NCBI RefSeq assembly: GCF_014697545.1
Contig: NZ_JACJSA010000019.1
Coordinates: forward strand, 106,179-170,178
DNA from: Oscillatoria sp. FACHB-1407
GTDB lineage: Bacteria; Cyanobacteriota; Cyanobacteriia; Elainellales; Elainellaceae
Direction: 5' to 3'
DNA: 64,000 nt
Shown here: positions 49,817 through 58,408 of the stretch, in pieces
Position numbering within the stretch: the first letter of the stretch is position 1
Layout of the letters: the number at the start of each line of letters is the position of its first letter
Made by a program: the position numbers and the translations under genes
The notes under the pieces: model-generated
What the model saw: only the letters and a program-made list of their open reading frames with translations
Database searches by the model: none
What the model was told of the DNA's origin: nothing

Positions 49817-51694
49817 ATGTCTGTAAACTTCAGCAATACCAACTCGATTTGGGCGTCCGTTCTAGTTGAAACGCTGCATCGATTGGGACTCCACACCGCT
49901 ATTATTTGCCCCGGTTCTCGCTCTGCTCCGTTAGCCGTTGCCTTTGCCCAACACCCCCAGATTGAGGCAATTCCAGTGCTGGATGAACGGTCAGCCGCTT
50001 TCTTTGCATTGGGTTTAGCCCGTCGCACAGGGATTCCTACCGTTTTGGTGTGTACCTCTGGCACAGCAGGAGCCAACTTTTATCCCGCTGTGATCGAAGC
50101 CAACGAGAGCCGAGTGCCACTGCTCATCCTTACCGCCGATCGCCCCCCAGAACTGCGAGCCTGCAACTCAGGGCAGACCATCGACCAGCAAAAACTATAC
50201 GGCACATTCCCCAACTGGTACAGCGAACTGTCTATCCCCTCGCTCGAACTGAGTCAACTGGCTTACCTGCGGCAAACCCTGATTCACGCCTGGGGGCGAT
50301 CGCTCCATCCCATTCCCGGAGTCGTCCACCTCAACCTGCCCTTTCGTGATCCCCTTGCCCCCACCCCCCAACCCGAAGCCCAGGCATTTGCCGACCAGTT
50401 TCCTGCCCACTTCTTCGACTTCATCCAACCCCCTTCGGTGCAGGCACAATTCAATCAATTCCTACCAGCACAGACGCGATCAAATCAATTCCCACCCAGC
50501 CCTTCAGTACAGACGCGATTAATCGCTCTCCCTCATTCCCTCATTCCCTCACTCCCCATTCCCCCCGACTGGCTCCACACCCAACGGGGCATCATCATTG
50601 CCGGAGTTGCTCAACCGCGATCGCCCAAACTCTACTGCGAGGCGATCGCCCATCTCGCTAAAACCCTGGGTTTTCCTGTTCTGGCAGAGGGCTTGTCACC
50701 CGTCCGCAACTACGCCGATTTGAACCCTTACCTGATCTCGACCTATGACCTGATCCTGCGAAACGAGGCATGGGCAAAACAGCTTACCCCAGAGATTGTC
50801 ATCCGGATTGGGGAAATGCCGACCAGCAAACGGTTACGCGAATGGCTGGTCGCAACCCAACCGAGACAATGGGTTGTGGATCTGGGCGACCGTAATCTAG
50901 ACCCACTGCATCTGCAAACCATTCACTTACCTGTGGCGATCGAGTCACTTGTTGCGGCTACATTAAACCCCGCAAACAGGTCTAATCTGGCTCAAGCCCC
51001 AAAAACAGCCTCCTATCTACAAGCCTGGTGTCGGGCAGAGGTCTACGTTCGCGATCGCATCGACCAAACCTTGAGTCAAACCGAGGAACTGACTGAAAGC
51101 AAAGTTGCCTGGTTGCTGTCTCGGTGCTTACCCGATGAGACTCCCCTATTTATCTCAAATAGTATGCCAGTGAGAGATGTGGAGTGGTTTTGGTGTCCCC
51201 GTTCCTCTGCCATTCAACCCTGGTTTAATCGAGGAGCAAATGGCATCGATGGAACGTTATCCACCGCACTTGGTGTTGCCCATCGCAATCAGAGCAGTGT
51301 GCTGTTAACAGGAGATCTGGCATTACTACACGACACTAATGGATTTTTGTTAACGAAATCTCTAGTGGGTCATCTTACTATTTTGTTAGTGAATAACAAC
51401 GGTGGTGGCATTTTTGGGATGTTACCGATCGCCCAATTTAATCCTCCTTTTGAAGAATTTTTTGTCACTCCACAACACATTAATATCGCTCAATTATGTG
51501 CAGCCTATGAAGTGGAATATCAACAAATTAAAGATTGGGATCAATTATCTGCTTATTTGAATCCACTTCCGGATAAAGGAGTTCGAGTTCTGGAAATTGG
51601 TACGCATCGAACAAAAGATGCTCAATGGCGACAGCATTTCTTTGCTCAATTTGCCAGAGAAATGCCTTTGTTAAACAGCGATATATTGAGCTAA
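49817..51694 (+). CDS. menD: 2-succinyl-5-enolpyruvyl-6-hydroxy-3-cyclohexene-1-carboxylate synthase
   Basis: 625 residues. This ThDP enzyme joins isochorismate and 2-oxoglutarate in phylloquinone (vitamin K1) synthesis. Motifs: LGLHTAIICPGSRSAPLAVA, ERSAAFFALGLARRTGIPTV (catalytic Glu), LILTADRPPELRACNSGQTI, and the ThDP site SVLLTGDLALLHDTNGFLLT with VNNNGGGIFGMLP. Between about residues 213 and 250 an in-frame Gln/Pro/Ser-rich insert is made of repeat DNA (see 50455-50568). MSVNFSNT at 49817 is taken as start; the longer frame from 49790 lacks family support. menB lies 860 bp downstream. Confidence 0.93.
   Translation: MSVNFSNTNSIWASVLVETLHRLGLHTAIICPGSRSAPLAVAFAQHPQIEAIPVLDERSAAFFALGLARRTGIPTVLVCTSGTAGANFYPAVIEANESRVPLLILTADRPPELRACNSGQTIDQQKLYGTFPNWYSELSIPSLELSQLAYLRQTLIHAWGRSLHPIPGVVHLNLPFRDPLAPTPQPEAQAFADQFPAHFFDFIQPPSVQAQFNQFLPAQTRSNQFPPSPSVQTRLIALPHSLIPSLPIPPDWLHTQRGIIIAGVAQPRSPKLYCEAIAHLAKTLGFPVLAEGLSPVRNYADLNPYLISTYDLILRNEAWAKQLTPEIVIRIGEMPTSKRLREWLVATQPRQWVVDLGDRNLDPLHLQTIHLPVAIESLVAATLNPANRSNLAQAPKTASYLQAWCRAEVYVRDRIDQTLSQTEELTESKVAWLLSRCLPDETPLFISNSMPVRDVEWFWCPRSSAIQPWFNRGANGIDGTLSTALGVAHRNQSSVLLTGDLALLHDTNGFLLTKSLVGHLTILLVNNNGGGIFGMLPIAQFNPPFEEFFVTPQHINIAQLCAAYEVEYQQIKDWDQLSAYLNPLPDKGVRVLEIGTHRTKDAQWRQHFFAQFAREMPLLNSDILS
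50455..50568. repeat. Repeat insertion inside menD (in frame)
   Basis: The coding DNA here has two copies of CAGACGCGAT-type words (about 50471 and 50506) and the heptad run CCCTCATTCCCTCATTCC continuing CTCACTCCCCATTCCC. It is translated as a Pro/Ser/Leu-rich loop. The same words occur in spacers elsewhere in the window. The frame is kept, so the enzyme may still work. Confidence 0.65.
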
Positions 51695-51870
51695 ACATTG
51701 TTTTTGGATCGATGTTTTTAAGCCAATACCAATTCGTTGTAAGGCTTCAAGAATCAGGGGTTCAAACCCTCTATTACACAAAAGTTGATTCTACGCAAGC
51801 TCAAATTTAAGTTGGTATAACATCCTGTTGACAAAACGCCAAGTAACCGTCACAGTGTTATGGACAAATT

Positions 51871-52479
51871 ATGATTCTATCAATGGAAGAAGTACGGGCT
51901 GGTCTTGATGGGTTGACTCTCGTATCCAAAATTACTGGGCAAGATGTTGACTCCCAAAGTCCAAATTCTACAGTCCTATTTTTGGCAGCATTGATTACAG
52001 TTTTGTCCGGGGTGGTTGCGATCGATCGATCGATTACCGATGATGAAGAACAGCATCTCAAAACCTTGTTGAATGCCTTTATTCCTCCAGGGAGTAGTAT
52101 TCATCCTTTGATGCAAAAAATTATTGAAGGGGTTGAGGAGTATCAAATGTATCTCAACCCCCAGTATCTCTCTGCCTTAGCTGCCCCTCTATCTGTGTCA
52201 GAGCGGCTATTGATGCTGAGCCTGGGATATGAGACTGCTGCTGCCGATGGTGAGGTTGATATGCGGGAGCGGTTGTACTTACAGGCGATCGCCCATCGGC
52301 TTGAGGTTCCAGTTCACCACATTGAGGTGTTAGAAGCGGGTTTTGTACATCACGATCCCTCTGACTCAGAGGCGTTGGAAGAGGTCAAAGCTCTCCTCAA
52401 TCCATCACTGTTTGAATCTCTGGATATTGTGTGCGTCAATTTCGCTAAGAGTGTCCTTGCCGTCTTGTCGCCCGAATAG
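51871..52479 (+). CDS. TerB-like protein
   Basis: 202 residues, helical. It fits the TerB/tellurite-resistance fold: FLAALITVLSGVVAIDRSIT, then DDEEQHLKTLLNAFIPPGSS, LLMLSLGYETAAADGEVDMR (acidic metal-binding ADGEVD) and ERLYLQAIAHRLEVP. Family members bind metal ions and sit at membrane-linked stress complexes; single TerB proteins have no settled role. It lies between menD and menB on the same strand but with spacers of 176 and 75 bp, the second holding a strong hairpin, so it is probably its own unit. ATG at 51871 or 51883. Confidence 0.75.
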   Translation: MILSMEEVRAGLDGLTLVSKITGQDVDSQSPNSTVLFLAALITVLSGVVAIDRSITDDEEQHLKTLLNAFIPPGSSIHPLMQKIIEGVEEYQMYLNPQYLSALAAPLSVSERLLMLSLGYETAAADGEVDMRERLYLQAIAHRLEVPVHHIEVLEAGFVHHDPSDSEALEEVKALLNPSLFESLDIVCVNFAKSVLAVLSPE

Positions 52480-52495
52480 AAGAAAAACCTGAATG

Positions 52496-52536
52496 GTAAT
52501 GTTGGGTGAGTTGCTTAGCAACTCACCCAACATTAC
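52496..52536. terminator. Perfect 19-bp hairpin between terB-like and menB
   Basis: Arms GTAATGTTGGGTGAGTTGC (52496-52514) and its exact complement (52518-52536) around TTA. It has no long T-run, so it is as much a palindromic repeat as a terminator. It lies 17 bp after the TerB-like stop and 18 bp before menB, and could insulate them. Confidence 0.7.
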
Positions 52537-52554
52537 TTAAATCTCTTCTTTGTT

Positions 52555-53388
52555 ATGCAGATTGACTGGCAGGTTGCAAAAACCTACGAAGACATCCTTT
52601 ACCACAAAGCTGATGGCATTGCCAAAATCACGATTAATCGTCCCCACAAGCGCAACGCCTTTCGCCCTAAAACCATTGTTGAACTCTACGACGCATTCAC
52701 TAACGCCAGAGAAGACACCCGCATTGGTGTTGTATTGCTGACAGGTGCAGGCCCGCACACCGACGGCAAATATGCCTTTTGTGCCGGGGGCGATCAGAGT
52801 GTCCGGGGACAGGCAGGCTATGTGGATGAGAGCGGTGTGCCCCGACTCAATGTGCTGGATTTGCAACGGTTAATTCGCTCGATGCCTAAAGTGGTGATTG
52901 CGCTGGTGGCAGGCTATGCGATCGGGGGTGGACATGTGCTGCATATCGTCTGTGACCTGACGATCGCCGCTGATAATGCTATTTTTGGGCAGACAGGCCC
53001 CAAAGTTGGCAGTTTTGACGGTGGGTTTGGTGCCAGCTATCTCGCTCGCATCGTTGGACAAAAAAAGGCGAGAGAGATCTGGTATCTCTGCCGCCAATAT
53101 GACGCCCAACAAGCGTTAGACATGGGCTTGGTGAATTGTGTCGTGCCTGTTAACCAACTTGAAGCTGAGGGCATCCAGTGGGCAAGTGAAATCCTGGAGA
53201 AAAGCCCGATCGCCATTCGTTGTCTCAAAGCGGCATTTAACGCCGATTGTGACGGTCAAGCCGGATTGCAAGAACTGGCGGGCAACGCCACGTTGCTCTA
53301 TTACATGACGGAAGAAGGAGCCGAAGGCAAACAAGCCTTTTTAGAAAAGCGCAAGCCCGACTTCCGGCAATATCCCTGGCTGCCGTGA
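52555..53388 (+). CDS. menB: 1,4-dihydroxy-2-naphthoyl-CoA synthase
   Basis: 277 residues, crotonase fold. It closes the naphthoate ring from o-succinylbenzoyl-CoA in phylloquinone synthesis. Motifs: [60 protein letters not shown] (oxyanion Gly), [20 protein letters not shown] (MenB-specific) and the C-terminal [19 protein letters not shown]. Complete and typical. The other men genes are not in the window apart from menD. Confidence 0.95.
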   Translation: MQIDWQVAKTYEDILYHKADGIAKITINRPHKRNAFRPKTIVELYDAFTNAREDTRIGVVLLTGAGPHTDGKYAFCAGGDQSVRGQAGYVDESGVPRLNVLDLQRLIRSMPKVVIALVAGYAIGGGHVLHIVCDLTIAADNAIFGQTGPKVGSFDGGFGASYLARIVGQKKAREIWYLCRQYDAQQALDMGLVNCVVPVNQLEAEGIQWASEILEKSPIAIRCLKAAFNADCDGQAGLQELAGNATLLYYMTEEGAEGKQAFLEKRKPDFRQYPWLP

Positions 53389-53528
53389 GAGAAGGCTGAA
53401 GGATGAACGATAAAGGATAAAAGGCAAATCCCCGACTTCCTGGTAAGGCTGTCAACTTGACTGACCTTCCATAGAAGTGAAGGTCTAACGGTTCATCCTT
53501 TATCCTTCATCCTTTATCCTTTCCCCCA

Positions 53529-54311
53529 TCAGTCGATGTTGATCGAGGTGGGCCCAGAACTGGATGTGCTCGACGATGGCATGGTGGATGAGGCTTTGCG
53601 GTAATCAGCATAGAGGCGATCGCGCCAGGTGAAGAATGGCTCAAACATCCCTACATCCGCGATACCGGGAGTGCCTTTGCCTTTTAAGCCTGCTGGCAGG
53701 TCGAGGTAGGGTCCCTCAGGAAATTTGACATACATTGTCATCGCGGCAACTGAAAAGTCTGCCAGCGTGGGCTGGTCTGTTACCAGATAGGGTTGCTCTT
53801 GCAGGATGAAGCACAGCGAGGCAAGGTCATGTTTCATCGTATCTTGGGCTGATTTGGTTGGATCAGGCAGCCCAATCCCTAAACCGGCTAGAAAGTCAGT
53901 TCCTACCAAATTTCGCAAGAAATCAGGGGTGTTGCTGGGCAAAACTGACTTGCGGAGATCGGCATTCCGCCCGATCGCACTCAGCAAACACTGACGAGCA
54001 TTGATCCCGATTGACTCATCCGCCCACTGCTCCATGATCAGGGTTAGCCCTCGCAGCTTGGGATCAGACGGAATGATGGGTTTGTCGGGATAGGTTTTGT
54101 CCAGATATTCAGCGATCGCCGTTGAGTCAGCAATCACCGTTGCCCCATCCTTCAACACAGGCACTTGCCGCTGTCCTGACATGCGATATACATCTAACTG
54201 TCCAATGCCAGGGGTGACTTCAATCTTGCGATAGGGCAGTTCTTTGTAATCCAAAATGAACCGCACCTTTTCGCAGTAGTGTGACAGTTCAAACTGATAA
54301 AGCTCCAACAT
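53529..54311 (-). CDS. Glutathione S-transferase family protein
   Basis: 260 residues. Thioredoxin-like N-terminal domain: LELYQFELSHYCEKVRFILD, TPGIGQLDVYRMSGQRQVPV (cis-Pro) and GATVIADSTAIAEYLDKTYP (the ES/DS glutathione-binding step). An all-helical C-terminal domain follows to about 230, then a Ser/Thr-rich tail (SSTMPSSSTSSSGPTSINID). SxxC in HYCEKVR replaces a classical active-site Ser/Cys arrangement. ATG at 54311 fits the domain; a 14-residue extension to 54353 is not needed. Confidence 0.85.
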   Translation of the reverse strand: MLELYQFELSHYCEKVRFILDYKELPYRKIEVTPGIGQLDVYRMSGQRQVPVLKDGATVIADSTAIAEYLDKTYPDKPIIPSDPKLRGLTLIMEQWADESIGINARQCLLSAIGRNADLRKSVLPSNTPDFLRNLVGTDFLAGLGIGLPDPTKSAQDTMKHDLASLCFILQEQPYLVTDQPTLADFSVAAMTMYVKFPEGPYLDLPAGLKGKGTPGIADVGMFEPFFTWRDRLYADYRKASSTMPSSSTSSSGPTSINID

Positions 54312-54433
54312 GATGACCTCAATGATGTGGATCAGCGACTTGCAAGTAGGCAATATAAAACTTCGCTACTTGAACAATAGCCAACTCTGGTTAAATTTCA
54401 TCTGTCTAAGCTATGAAATTCAGCCAATGTGAA

Positions 54434-54545
54434 TAGTGGTGTCAATAGTCAATGGTTAATCGTCAATAGTCAATGGTTAATCGTCAATAGTTAATGGTTA
54501 ATCGTCAATAGTCAATGGTTAATCGTCAATAGTTAATGGTTGATG
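54434..54545. repeat. Heptad STRR tract (inverse orientation of the 2660 family)
   Basis: Tandem GTCAATA/GTCAATG/GTTAATC units, again with a 21-bp higher period. It is the reverse complement family of the TGACCAT tracts. A few further units lie at 54660-54695. Nothing else is seen in 54312-54701. Confidence 0.75.
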
Positions 54546-54701
54546 GGCAATGACCCGATGGGCAAATTTTCCCCAGATCTCCAGTTTCTGTGATGGAAAT
54601 TAGCCCCCTTTGAGGTCGCTCAACAAGAAATCGGGGATCTGATGCGATGAACAACTCACTATTGACCATTGACTAAATTACTATTGACCATTGACCAACT
54701 T

Positions 54702-55502
54702 TCACGATCGCTGATAACGCAATGCCTCAACTGATTGAGCCGTGAGAAACAACCCCAGCACAACATAGCTCAAGAGCAGGGCAACACTGCCTGTGTCCAA
54801 GACGCCCTGCACCAGGTTGGTGTAGTGCTTGAGCAGCGATAGATGCGCCAGTGCCTCACCCACAGGTCCACTGAGGGCATTGGCGATCACATCAACCACC
54901 CACAAGAACAGCATTAGTCCAAAGGTCAGAATCGCTGCCAGGATTGTGCTATCAGTCAACGACGAGACAAACATTCCCAGAGACAGCACTGCTGCTGCCA
55001 TCAAAACCAACCCCGCATGACCCAGCAGCATCACTGTCATTTGAATGGGGGGATCAGAGGCAGACAGAGCGATCGCCTCGTACACCATCAAGGGGATCAC
55101 CATCGTGACAAAAAAGGTCAAGACCCCCAGCAGTTTGCCCACTGCCACCACCCAGTTGGTGACAGGTGAAGTCGCGAGCAGTTCCAACGTGCCACGCTTG
55201 CGCTCTTCGGAGTACAACCCCATCGACAGCATCGGCAACATAAACAGCGTAAAGGAGCCAATCACGCCCAAATACACGCTGAGGAACTGATAGGGCACAT
55301 CAATCGGAGGATCGGTGATCCCCAGTTGGTCACGGGTAGCAACCTGAGCAATCACGCCATCGGGACCCAGCAGAATGGCGACAAAGAAAAATCCGCTCAA
55401 CAGCCAAAACACGCCTGCGATCACGTAGGCAAAGGGCGATGCAAAATAGCTTTGCAGTTCCTTGCGATAAATCGCCACGATGTTTGCCAGAATGACTTTC
55501 AT
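54702..55502 (-). CDS. ABC-2 type transporter permease (GldF-like)
   Basis: 266 residues with six membrane segments (about 20-42, 70-95, 115-140, 150-175, 182-205, 240-260). Start VILANIVAIYRKELQSYFAS and FAYVIAGVFWLLSGFFFVAI are typical of the ABC-2/GldF group. SEERKRGTLELLATSPVTNW is the conserved coupling motif of ABC-2 permeases. It starts directly after the ATPase stop, so the pair is one operon. In cyanobacteria such pairs are often called gliding-motility or multidrug transporters; the cargo is unknown. Confidence 0.88.
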   Translation of the reverse strand: MKVILANIVAIYRKELQSYFASPFAYVIAGVFWLLSGFFFVAILLGPDGVIAQVATRDQLGITDPPIDVPYQFLSVYLGVIGSFTLFMLPMLSMGLYSEERKRGTLELLATSPVTNWVVAVGKLLGVLTFFVTMVIPLMVYEAIALSASDPPIQMTVMLLGHAGLVLMAAAVLSLGMFVSSLTDSTILAAILTFGLMLFLWVVDVIANALSGPVGEALAHLSLLKHYTNLVQGVLDTGSVALLLSYVVLGLFLTAQSVEALRYQRS

Positions 55503-56531
55503 CTATGCTGCCTCTCCGTCTGATGGTTCTTCGTCCAGTTCTAATTCCGCAGGCTCTGCAAATTCTGAAGATGTCGTTGCCACAACTTTTTCTTCGGTCG
55601 TAAGCTGCAAAAAGACATCCTCTAAGCTGACCTGAGTGCGCCGCATTTCATACAGACCTAACCCTGCACCAACGACGATCGCCGCGATATCTCGACCAGG
55701 GTCAGATCCCGGAGCCAACTCCATTGTGATTTTGTATCGGCTCGTGACATCCTCTTCGGTTAACGGGGTTGTTTTGAGCGATTGCATTCCCGGCAGATTG
55801 TGGAGCCGTTCCTGCACAGTGTCCACATGTCCCTCAACCTCTAGCTCATAGCGCAAACCACCCGCTAACTGAGCCACCAACTGGTCGGGCGTATTCGTCG
55901 CAACCACCCGACCCTGATTGATGATCGTGACACGGTTACAGGTCATACTGACCTCCGGCAAAATGTGCGTCGAGAGAATGATCGTGTGATCGCCTGCCAG
56001 ACTTTTAATCAGATTACGAACATCAATAATTTGTCGGGGATCAAGACCCACCGTCGGTTCATCCAAAATAATCGCTGGGGGATCGTGGACGATCGCCTGA
56101 GCAATACCCACCCGTTGCCGAAATCCCTTCGACAACTTACGAATCAACACATGCCGCTTCTCTTCCAGGTTGCAGCGGCTCAATGCGGACTGCACTCGAT
56201 TAGGGCGATCGCCTGCCGACACTCCCTTGATGCGAGCCACAAAGTGCAAAAACCCTTCAACTGTCATCTCTGGATACAACGGGGGAGTTTCCGGGAGATA
56301 GCCAATTCGTTGCCGCACTGCCATCGAATTCTCATGCACATCAAATCCCGCAATCCGGGCAGTCCCCTGAGTTGCAGGCAGATAGCCCGTCAGAATCCGC
56401 ATAGTGGTTGTCTTTCCGGCTCCATTAGGTCCCAAAAAGCCCAAAATCTCCCCTTTTTCCACCGAGAAATTGACATCCTCAATGGCGGTTGTGGAGCCAT
56501 AAATTTTGCTGAGGTGCTCGACTTCAATCAT
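55503..56531 (-). CDS. ABC transporter ATP-binding protein (GldA-like)
   Basis: 342 residues. Walker A GFLGPNGAGKTTTMRILTGY, Q-loop RIGYLPETPPLYPEMTVEGF, signature RKLSKGFRQRVGIAQAIVHD, Walker B PAIILDEPTVGLDPRQI and the H-switch IILSTHILPEVS. The C-terminal 90 residues form an ABC-2-associated regulatory extension ending in an acidic tail (ELDEEPSDGEAA). GAGGAGAATC stands before ATG 56531. The downstream permease begins at the next base after the stop. Confidence 0.92.
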   Translation of the reverse strand: MIEVEHLSKIYGSTTAIEDVNFSVEKGEILGFLGPNGAGKTTTMRILTGYLPATQGTARIAGFDVHENSMAVRQRIGYLPETPPLYPEMTVEGFLHFVARIKGVSAGDRPNRVQSALSRCNLEEKRHVLIRKLSKGFRQRVGIAQAIVHDPPAIILDEPTVGLDPRQIIDVRNLIKSLAGDHTIILSTHILPEVSMTCNRVTIINQGRVVATNTPDQLVAQLAGGLRYELEVEGHVDTVQERLHNLPGMQSLKTTPLTEEDVTSRYKITMELAPGSDPGRDIAAIVVGAGLGLYEMRRTQVSLEDVFLQLTTEEKVVATTSSEFAEPAELELDEEPSDGEAA

Positions 56532-56587
56532 GATTCTCCTCAACGTCCCTTCATCTCATGAAGATAGCGCATAGCCACCGTAGCACA

Positions 56588-56838
56588 GAGAGGGGGAGTA
56601 GGGAGAGTGGGAGGGTATAGGGATTAGGAGAGTAAAGGAGTGGGGAAGTAGGAGTGGGAGCATGAGAGAGCGAGAGAGTGAGAATCATGGTATTGACTGT
56701 TAACCATTGACCATTAACTATTAACTGTTGACCACTAACCATTGACCACTGACCACTGACCATTGACCACTGACCATTGACCACTGACCATTGACCACTA
56801 ACCATTAACCATTCATTATTGACCATTAACCATTGACC
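56588..56838. repeat. Heptad repeats between the ABC operon and DUF3531
   Basis: 56588-56660: G-rich GGGAGTAG/GGGGAAGT units of the GGGGART family. 56696-56838: TGACCAT/TGACCAC/TAACCAT heptads. A related spacer element with AACCGACGTAGGCGGTTTTG lies at 56855-56895. These account for most of the 56532-56968 gap. Confidence 0.7.
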
Positions 56839-56968
56839 ACTGCCCTGACCAGGTTTGCCGAACCGACGTAGGCGGTTTTGCTCCTATAGCTTCTTCATCC
56901 TCAGTCCTTCAGCTTTTCTCCTTGCGATATGCTGGAGATTCAGTGTCTTTATTACCCGATGACCCCTT

Positions 56969-57418
56969 ATGCACGTTGAGTTTCGAGAGTGCGACTTCTT
57001 TGACCTCTGGATCTGGCTAGAGTTCAGCACTGTGCCGTCACCGATGGAGCGTCAATATATTGAGGAAGTGTTTGACTCCTGGTTCTTCCTGGGTAAGCTG
57101 GGGTCATTTAATGCTGAAAACCTTCAGGTGCAGGAGACTGGCTTAGATATCAGCTACCTCACCTACGATGACACCGCAGCAGACAATAGTATGCTGTCAT
57201 TGATGCACAACATGGGTGAAATCGAGTTTGAAGGCAACTGGGCACGCTGTTGGTTTGACCTGGGCACCTGTGATGCGATCGCCCTGGATATGCTGATCAA
57301 TGCCTTCAAACAACTCAGCAAAGAGTATGTCAGCATCGAGCGGCTCATTATCGGTGGTCAAAATGACGATTGGCAAACGCCCGCCAGTCGGCAATCTGCC
57401 TACGCTGACCAAAATTAA
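56969..57418 (+). CDS. DUF3531 protein
   Basis: 149 residues, conserved across cyanobacteria and plastids. It starts MHVEFRECDFFDLWIWLEFS, then FDSWFFLGKLGSFNAENLQ and GEIEFEGNWARCWFDLGTCD, the family hallmarks. Soluble, function unknown, and possibly plastid-lineage housekeeping. The NUDIX gene starts 8 bp later on the same strand, so the two may be co-transcribed. Confidence 0.85.
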   Translation: MHVEFRECDFFDLWIWLEFSTVPSPMERQYIEEVFDSWFFLGKLGSFNAENLQVQETGLDISYLTYDDTAADNSMLSLMHNMGEIEFEGNWARCWFDLGTCDAIALDMLINAFKQLSKEYVSIERLIIGGQNDDWQTPASRQSAYADQN

Positions 57419-57426
57419 TTCTGTGA

Positions 57427-57885
57427 ATGATCTCCACTCCTATGCCCTATCCCCCCAAAATTCGTGTATTGACTCTCGGTTTGATTCAAGATGGCGATCG
57501 CTTATTCCTCTCAGAAGGGTATGACCCCACTAAGCAGACGACATTTTATCGAGCGTTGGGCGGGGGTGTAGATTTTGGAGAAACCAGCCTGAAGGCGTTG
57601 CAGCGGGAATTTCAAGAAGAGATCCAGGCAGAGCTAACCAATATTCATTATTTGGGTTGCCTCGAAAATCTATTTGAATTTGATGGCGCGCCGGGGCACG
57701 AGTTAATCCAACTCTACCGTTGCGATTTTGCCGATTCTAAATTTTATCAGTCAGAGCGGTTTGTGTTTCAGGAGGGCGATCGCTCCAAAATAGCTCTTTG
57801 GGTTGATATCCAGCGTTTCAAGTCCAGGGAACTGCGCCTCGTGCCTGAAGGATTTCTGAGCTACGTTAACGTCAATTTGGGTTAG
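57427..57885 (+). CDS. NUDIX hydrolase
   Basis: 152 residues. The Nudix box is complete: GGGVDFGETSLKALQREFQE then EIQAEL (G-x5-E-x7-R-E-x2-E-E pattern), with Mg-binding Glu residues intact. Upstream strand TLGLIQDGDRLFLSEGYDPT and downstream YLGCLENLFEFDGAPGHELI are usual for ADP-ribose or nucleotide pyrophosphatases. Substrate unknown. ATG at 57427; a later ATG at 57442 also fits. Confidence 0.88.
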   Translation: MISTPMPYPPKIRVLTLGLIQDGDRLFLSEGYDPTKQTTFYRALGGGVDFGETSLKALQREFQEEIQAELTNIHYLGCLENLFEFDGAPGHELIQLYRCDFADSKFYQSERFVFQEGDRSKIALWVDIQRFKSRELRLVPEGFLSYVNVNLG

Positions 57886-57892
57886 AGCCGGA

Positions 57893-57975
57893 CGAATGAA
57901 TTCGCGGCTATCCGATCGAAGTCCGCCGACGCAGACTGAGGTTTTGAACCTGCGTAGGCAGGTTTTGTTCTGGTA
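57893..57975. repeat. Dispersed spacer repeat (GAATTCGCGGCTAT family)
   Basis: Includes AATTCGCGGCTATCCGATCG, GAACCTGCGTAGGCAGGTTT and TTCTGGTAGCTGCGAT. Shortened relatives are at 56855-56895 and 43560-43605. A second inverted pair TTGCGGAT/ATCCGCAA lies just beyond at about 58031-58053. Confidence 0.55.
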
Positions 57976-58060
57976 GCTGCGATTTTAACCACCACTCCCC
58001 TAACCGTCAGATGCACCCCGCCCATACAGGTTGCGGATCTATTCAATCCGCAATCCTAAG

Positions 58061-58086
58061 GAAAAAACCCAGCAGTTCTGCTGGGT
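58061..58086 (-). terminator. Factor-independent terminator of the 56-residue gene
   Basis: On the minus strand ACCCAGCAG-AA-CTGCTGGGT (58086-58067) is followed by six T. It is a textbook terminator 70 bp beyond the stop of the small gene at 58157-58327. Confidence 0.88.
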
Positions 58087-58156
58087 AAATTGGGGTGTCC
58101 TATCTTCAAAAAATTGTTAATGCCTTGTGTGCTTAACAGCGAAGTGCAAAAAGCTT

Positions 58157-58327
58157 TTAAGCAGCGGCTTTAATGACCATCCATCGTCCAGTTTCAGGAT
58201 CGCGATAGGTCGTAAAAGGGTTTTGTCGTAGTTGCCGGGTCTTAGCTTGTTTGGCTTCAACCTCAGAATTGGCAGTATGAATCATTCTTTCGGTAAGTTT
58301 ATCGGCAACTTTGGTATCGACCACCAT
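58157..58327 (-). CDS. 56-residue conserved small protein
   Basis: A 57-codon frame with ATG at 58327 and TAA at 58157. It starts MVVDTKVADKLTERMIHTAN, ends NPFTTYRDPETGRWMVIKAA, and has a Lys/Arg/Gln-rich middle. The ending TYRDPETGRWMV is a motif I know from small cyanobacterial unknowns. GAGGG precedes the ATG, and a strong terminator follows, supporting a real transcript. No function assigned. Confidence 0.7.
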   Translation of the reverse strand: MVVDTKVADKLTERMIHTANSEVEAKQAKTRQLRQNPFTTYRDPETGRWMVIKAAA

Positions 58328-58408
58328 ACATGCACCCTCACACTTTGGTATAATCTTTTACAAAACTTACATCTCTCCTTACGGAATTATTTTAGATGGA
58401 GTTGTAGT

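Noticed and set aside
51750..51785. TCAGGGGTTCAAACCCTCTA, which resembles a tRNA T-arm
   Set aside because: No matching acceptor, D or anticodon stems could be drawn upstream.
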